Shown here: positions 62,654 through 64,000 of the stretch, one piece after another
Layout: every line of letters starts with the position of its first letter
How positions within the stretch are numbered: position 1 is the stretch's first letter
Assembly (NCBI GenBank): GCA_963830495.1
Contig: CAWHMS010000003.1
Coordinates: 124,001-188,000 of the forward strand
Direction: 5' to 3'
DNA from: CAWHMS01 sp963830495
Lineage (GTDB): Bacteria; Actinomycetota; Actinomycetes; Propionibacteriales; Nocardioidaceae
DNA length: 64,000 bases
Notes under the pieces: generated by a model
Database searches by the model: none
What the model was told of the DNA's origin: nothing
The model's input: the letters and a program-made list of their open reading frames with translations, nothing else
Translations under genes and position numbers: made by a program

Positions 62654-64000
62654 TCAGCCTTCTCGTTGCAGGGTTGGGTCGGTCTGGTCGTCGGTGGAGG
62701 AGTCCGGGCCCTCTTGTTGTCCGCCGCCGACGTCCGGTACGGCGAGGGCCTGGATGACGCCGGAAAGGCCACCCAGCTCCTCGACGATCTCGCGGCGTTG
62801 GATCTCCAGCGCCTCGACCTCCGCTCGCGCGGCGTCGAGCAGCGCATGCGACTCCTGCTCGGCCTGGTCATGCTGACGAGCGGCGTCGGACACCAAGGCG
62901 GCGGCCTCGTCACGCGCGTGACTCAAGATCTGCTGTGCTTCGCGTTGCGCCCGCATGACCTCGGAGGCGACCTGCTCGCGCAGCGTGCGTGCGCCGTTGT
63001 CGGCATCCTCGAGGCGCCGATGGGCGCGGGTCTCGGTCTCCTCCAAGTGCCGGAAGGCATCCATCCGGGTGGCTTCGGCATCCTGCTCTGCCTGGTGGCG
63101 GATGCGCTCGGCGTCGCCGTCGGCCTCGGCGATCGCCTTCCGGCCCTGCTCCTCGAGCTCGACCGCGCGCTGGTCGGCGTCCGCCGCTCGATGACGCAGC
63201 CGCTCCGCGGACCGGTTGAGGACCTGCTGCACCTGACGCCGACGGTTGCCGAGCGCCCTGGTGAGGTCTCGGTGGCCACGGACTCGGGTGCGTTCGGCCT
63301 CCTCCTCCGCGGTGGCGAGCAGCGCCTCGACCGTGCGACCCGTCCACGCGGTCTGCTCGGCGGCGGCGGCATGCTGGCGGTCGGCCTCGAGCCTGGCTTC
63401 CTCGAGCCGTGTCTCAGCCTCCTGCAGCAACGCCGCATGCTGCTCCTCCGCCGCCGTACGCAGGGAGGTGGCCTCTGCAGTTGCGGCCTCGAGCAGGGAA
63501 GACGATCGAGTTTCAGCCTCGGTCCGCAATCGATTCGCGTCTGTCTGCGCCTCGGAGCGGATGACCTGGGCAGCTCGCTCCGCCTCGATCAACCGGCTGC
63601 GCTCGACCTCGTCGACGTGGGCGATGCGCGCCTCGGTCTCCGCCGCAGCCGCGACGAGCTGATGCTCCGCTTGCTGTTGCGCCTCGCCTACAAGCCGGGC
63701 CGCCTCCGCCTCCGCCTCCGCACGCTGCCGCTCTGCCTCGTCACGTTGCGCCGTTGCCGTCTCGCGAGCCTCACCGAGGATCTGGTCCCGGTCACGCCCA
63801 GCAGCCTGCATGAGCAGCGTCGCCTGCTCACCGGCGTCGCGGATCAGCTCTTGGCCCTGCTCGGATGCCCTGGCCAGCCGGGTGGCGGCTTGGCTGTGCA
63901 GGCGTTCCGCCTCCGCCCGGACGGCGACGGCCTCGTCGTGCAGTCGGGCGGACTCCTGCTCGGCCTGACGCGCCCGCTCCACGGTCTGGGCGGCCTCCGC
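62654..64000 (-). CDS. Large coiled-coil protein (Scy/FilP-like), 5' part missing
   Basis: At least 448 codons; the frame is still open at the right edge (A-E-A-A-Q-T-V-E-R-A), so the start lies outside. Almost all of it is Ala/Glu/Arg/Gln heptad text such as AEQESARLHDEAVAVRAEAERLHSQ and EEAERTRVRGHRDLTRALGNRRRQVQQVL, ending in a Gly/Asp/Gln-rich tail. Composition and length resemble the Scy and FilP scaffold proteins of Streptomyces or Wag31 partners. It probably shares a transcript and a role in polar growth with the DivIVA-like protein downstream. Confidence 0.75.
   Translation of the reverse strand, partial: AEAAQTVERARQAEQESARLHDEAVAVRAEAERLHSQAATRLARASEQGQELIRDAGEQATLLMQAAGRDRDQILGEARETATAQRDEAERQRAEAEAEAARLVGEAQQQAEHQLVAAAAETEARIAHVDEVERSRLIEAERAAQVIRSEAQTDANRLRTEAETRSSSLLEAATAEATSLRTAAEEQHAALLQEAETRLEEARLEADRQHAAAAEQTAWTGRTVEALLATAEEEAERTRVRGHRDLTRALGNRRRQVQQVLNRSAERLRHRAADADQRAVELEEQGRKAIAEADGDAERIRHQAEQDAEATRMDAFRHLEETETRAHRRLEDADNGARTLREQVASEVMRAQREAQQILSHARDEAAALVSDAARQHDQAEQESHALLDAARAEVEALEIQRREIVEELGGLSGVIQALAVPDVGGGQQEGPDSSTDDQTDPTLQREG

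Overview
This window is from a high-GC actinobacterium, most likely of the Nocardioides/Nocardioidaceae type. The evidence is a GC-rich codon pattern, many GTG starts and leaderless promoters, actinobacterial family proteins (DUF3097, DUF3618, DUF4235, PF13845 septum-formation lipoproteins), and a housekeeping order close to the dnaG-dgt-glyS-furB-uppS-recO-era-ybeY-phoH-rsmE-dnaJ2-hrcA-hemN-lepA series of Mycobacterium tuberculosis (Rv2343c to Rv2404c).

Region 1 (1-9.6 kb) is accessory. It holds secreted carbohydrate-active proteins: a partial glucose/sorbosone dehydrogenase, a sulfatase, a Tat-exported glycosidase and a GH16-like protein with an altered active site. They are mixed with decayed pieces: an IS1380-like remnant, an IS3-like remnant and a broken lamin-tail-domain gene. 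A tRNA-Asn at 9.7 kb has its 3' end facing this region. Small Cys-rich, secreted and membrane proteins and a two-helix potassium channel fill the rest.

Region 2 (9.8-19 kb) is information processing: a group 2 sigma factor, dnaG, dgt, dusB, a lipoprotein, a secreted beta-helix-like protein and glyS. Region 3 (19-23.4 kb) holds two damaged DHFR/RibD-like genes, a monooxygenase-domain protein and a pair of PH-domain membrane proteins, one carrying an in-frame palindromic repeat. Region 4 (23.4-26.8 kb) is the zinc uptake operon znuA-znuC-znuB-zur with Zur-type boxes overlapping the znuA start. Region 5 (26.6-32.4 kb) holds uppS, recO, a coupled hydrolase, an F420-dependent enzyme, an acetyltransferase and an AbiEi/VSR-like protein.

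Region 6 (32.5-37.4 kb) holds leuA with a short leucine-rich leader peptide and attenuator-type hairpin, a double-GNAT protein, a 35-residue zinc-ribbon protein and two tandem septum-formation lipoproteins. Region 7 (37.5-42.2 kb) is the era / cytidine-deaminase-like / CorC-CBS / ybeY / phoH cluster followed by a HIT protein. Region 8 (42.2-47 kb) holds a membrane transporter with a HEAT-repeat tail coupled to a cyclic-nucleotide-binding protein, and an ECF sigma factor coupled to a GerMN/Gmad2 membrane protein.

Region 9 (47-50 kb) is rsmE-dnaJ-hrcA behind a CIRCE operator. All three genes are broken by about ten single-base frameshifts, mostly in short homopolymers, which points to sequence error. 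Region 10 (50-64 kb) holds a metallo-hydrolase, an envelope cassette (holin-like, DUF3618, YihY, DUF4235), a DUF3097 protein, hemW, a long-chain acyl-CoA ligase with a candidate operator, a MOSC protein, a kinase-like protein, lepA and two large coiled-coil proteins of DivIVA/FilP/Scy character, the last running off the right edge. I see no CRISPR array, intact transposon, prophage or complete defence system.
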